Assembly (NCBI GenBank): GCA_001004085.1 | Contig: LCQJ01000003.1 | Span: forward strand, 1 to 19,078 | Source: Parcubacteria group bacterium GW2011_GWA2_50_10b | GTDB taxonomy: Bacteria; Patescibacteriota; Minisyncoccia; Phycocordibacterales; Zambryskibacteraceae | Length of the DNA stretch: 19,078 bases | Reading direction: 5' to 3' | Part shown: positions 17,930 through 19,078 of the stretch, piece after piece | How the letters are laid out: every line of letters starts with the position of its first letter | Position numbering within the stretch: the first letter of the stretch is position 1 | Position numbers and translations under genes: made by a program | The notes under the pieces: generated by a model | What the model was told of the DNA's origin: nothing | Seen by the model: the letters and a program-made list of their open reading frames with translations, nothing else | Databases searched by the model: none

Positions 17930-19078
17930 CATTATGGGAACTATATACTTAATTGCCCTAAAATTTGCTGCATAAGGCCACATACATATTGCACTCCTTA
18001 AAACCCAAAGGAGATGCGAATTTTCAATAAGTTTAGAGGAACTAAAGGCTTTATCAGTACTTGGGAGCGCGTGATACGCTTCCGAGATATGATTACCAAA
18101 ACAGCTGTTAAGAGGACGGAGATTCTGGCTTTCTGGTCCAAGCATGGCCTTTCCGCCACCCTAGATGCCTTCAAAGTGAAAAGACGCACCCTCTTCAACT
18201 GGAAGAGTGCCCTCAAAAAAGGCGAGGGCAAACTGGATGCCCTAAACAAGAAAAGTACTAGACCCAAGGTGGTACGAAAGCGCGCTTGGAATTCTCGCAT
18301 ATTAGATGAACTACGAAGACTGAGAGAGGAGCATCCTAATCTGGGCAAAGAGAAAGCTTATCCGTTACTCAAAGAATTCTGTGATTCACTGAATCTTAAA
18401 TGCCCTAAACCGCGAACTATTGGCAGGCTAATCAAGGACATGGGAGGATTGCGAAAATTCCCTTCAAAGCTTTCCCACTTCGGCAGAGTGAAGAAAACTA
18501 ATCATCAAAAGATACTAAGAAAACCTCTTGATTTCAAAGCTAAATATCCCGGCCACTGTATTGGCTTAGATACAGTTGAGGAGATTATTCATGGTGCCAG
18601 ACGCTATGTGATTACTTGCGAAGATATCTTCGGACGTTTCAGTTTCGCTTGGGCTACCAGTTCTCATGCTTCCAAAGCAGCAGCTGAATTCTTCAAAATG
18701 TTTTGCCTCTTATTCCCGTATCCGGTGACCTTTGTTCTCACCGATAACGGCTCTGAATTCAAGAAGCACTTCATAGCCGAGCTTCTTAAACTTCAAATCA
18801 CTCACTACCACACCTATCCAAGAACTCCCAAGATGAATGCTCATGTGGAGAGGTTCAACCGCACTCTCCAAGAAGAGTTCCTGAACTATCACAAAGGGCT
18901 CTTGCTTGATTGCGGAGCTTTTAACGATAAGCTCATGGACTATCTGGTCTGGTACAACACCAAGCGAGTCCACTATGCTTTCGATAACAAGATGACGCCG
19001 GTACAGTTTCTGTTATCATGGAAGCCGAGTAAAACATCGATATTACCGGCAGAGTGCAAAAGTGGGTGGCCTCATACA
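17930..19078 (+). mobile_element. Insertion sequence with rve-type DDE transposase (right end outside window)
   Basis: A single transposase gene fills 18014-19078. About 80 bp of non-coding sequence precede it (ATGGGAACTATATACTT and onward), probably the left end. Terminal inverted repeats cannot be matched because the right end is not in the window, so the left boundary given here is approximate. Confidence 0.6.
18014..19078 (+). CDS. IS481-like transposase (integrase core), C-terminus at window edge
   Basis: 355 codons without a stop from ATG 18014. An N-terminal helix-turn-helix region (28-66, KRTEILAFWSKHGLSATLDAF) is followed by a basic linker and a second DNA-binding part (95-170, LREEHPNLGKEKAYPLL). 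The rve catalytic domain spans 176-330 with the acidic triad D186 (GLDTVEE), D244 (LTDNGSEF) and E279 (NAHVERFNRTLQEEF); the D-E gap is 34 residues. NTKRVHYAF and TPVQFLL are typical of the C-terminal part. The visible end (ECKSGWPHT) is close to where related proteins stop, so only a few residues are likely missing. All three catalytic residues are intact. AAAGGAG abuts the ATG with no spacer, too close for normal use. Confidence 0.9.
   Translation, partial: MRIFNKFRGTKGFISTWERVIRFRDMITKTAVKRTEILAFWSKHGLSATLDAFKVKRRTLFNWKSALKKGEGKLDALNKKSTRPKVVRKRAWNSRILDELRRLREEHPNLGKEKAYPLLKEFCDSLNLKCPKPRTIGRLIKDMGGLRKFPSKLSHFGRVKKTNHQKILRKPLDFKAKYPGHCIGLDTVEEIIHGARRYVITCEDIFGRFSFAWATSSHASKAAAEFFKMFCLLFPYPVTFVLTDNGSEFKKHFIAELLKLQITHYHTYPRTPKMNAHVERFNRTLQEEFLNYHKGLLLDCGAFNDKLMDYLVWYNTKRVHYAFDNKMTPVQFLLSWKPSKTSILPAECKSGWPHT

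Noticed and set aside
17765..18145. Minus-strand ORF of 126 codons over the start of the insertion sequence
   Set aside because: It is antisense to the transposase and crosses the TTGACA/TAAGAT promoter; no domain is visible.

Overview
The window looks like chromosomal DNA of a Candidate Phyla Radiation (Patescibacteria, Parcubacteria-like) bacterium. Reasons: small, tightly packed genes; a VirB6/TrbL-like membrane protein encoded with secreted proteins of no named family; a two-LysM M23 peptidase; a solo winged-helix/Cas2-fold protein; a DksA-like zinc finger; and a near absence of Shine-Dalgarno sequences. TGA is used as a stop (for example nusA and the gene at 3020-3808), so this is the standard bacterial code, not code 25. 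The lineage is inferred from gene content, not from a marker tree.

Layout. 1-4899: a divergent cell-surface/secretion locus. Leftward run three genes (membrane-anchored protein, secreted repeat protein, VirB6-like protein cut by the window edge). Rightward run two overlapping genes (IPT/TIG-like exported protein and a small Cys-containing exported protein). 4896-10321: housekeeping genes rsmA, uvrD/pcrA, an M23 endopeptidase and comM. 10361-11285: a RelE remnant with a terminator, then a Cas2-like gene flanked by two copies of one dyad-symmetric element. 11337-13699: a leftward series of dksA-like, a membrane protein, a NYN-domain protein and rpsO, separated by long inverted repeats. 13718-14504: a hairpin-rich segment, then an AbrB-Doc toxin-antitoxin pair. 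14516-17576: nusA, ppa, an exported coiled-coil protein and a small membrane protein, closed by a terminator. 17577-17923: a short leftward transcription unit with a near-consensus promoter. 17930-19078: an insertion sequence whose transposase runs to the window edge.

Two themes run across the genes. First, many start codons lie only 6-8 nt downstream of a TATAAT-like -10 box and lack a Shine-Dalgarno sequence, so much of the gene set appears to be expressed from leaderless mRNAs. Second, the DNA carries many palindromes, both between genes and inside coding sequences (two in nusA, one each in comM and uvrD). The strongest candidate for an undescribed system is the Cas2-like gene between matching dyads at 10621-11285. 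The least explained is the structured segment at 13753-13842.
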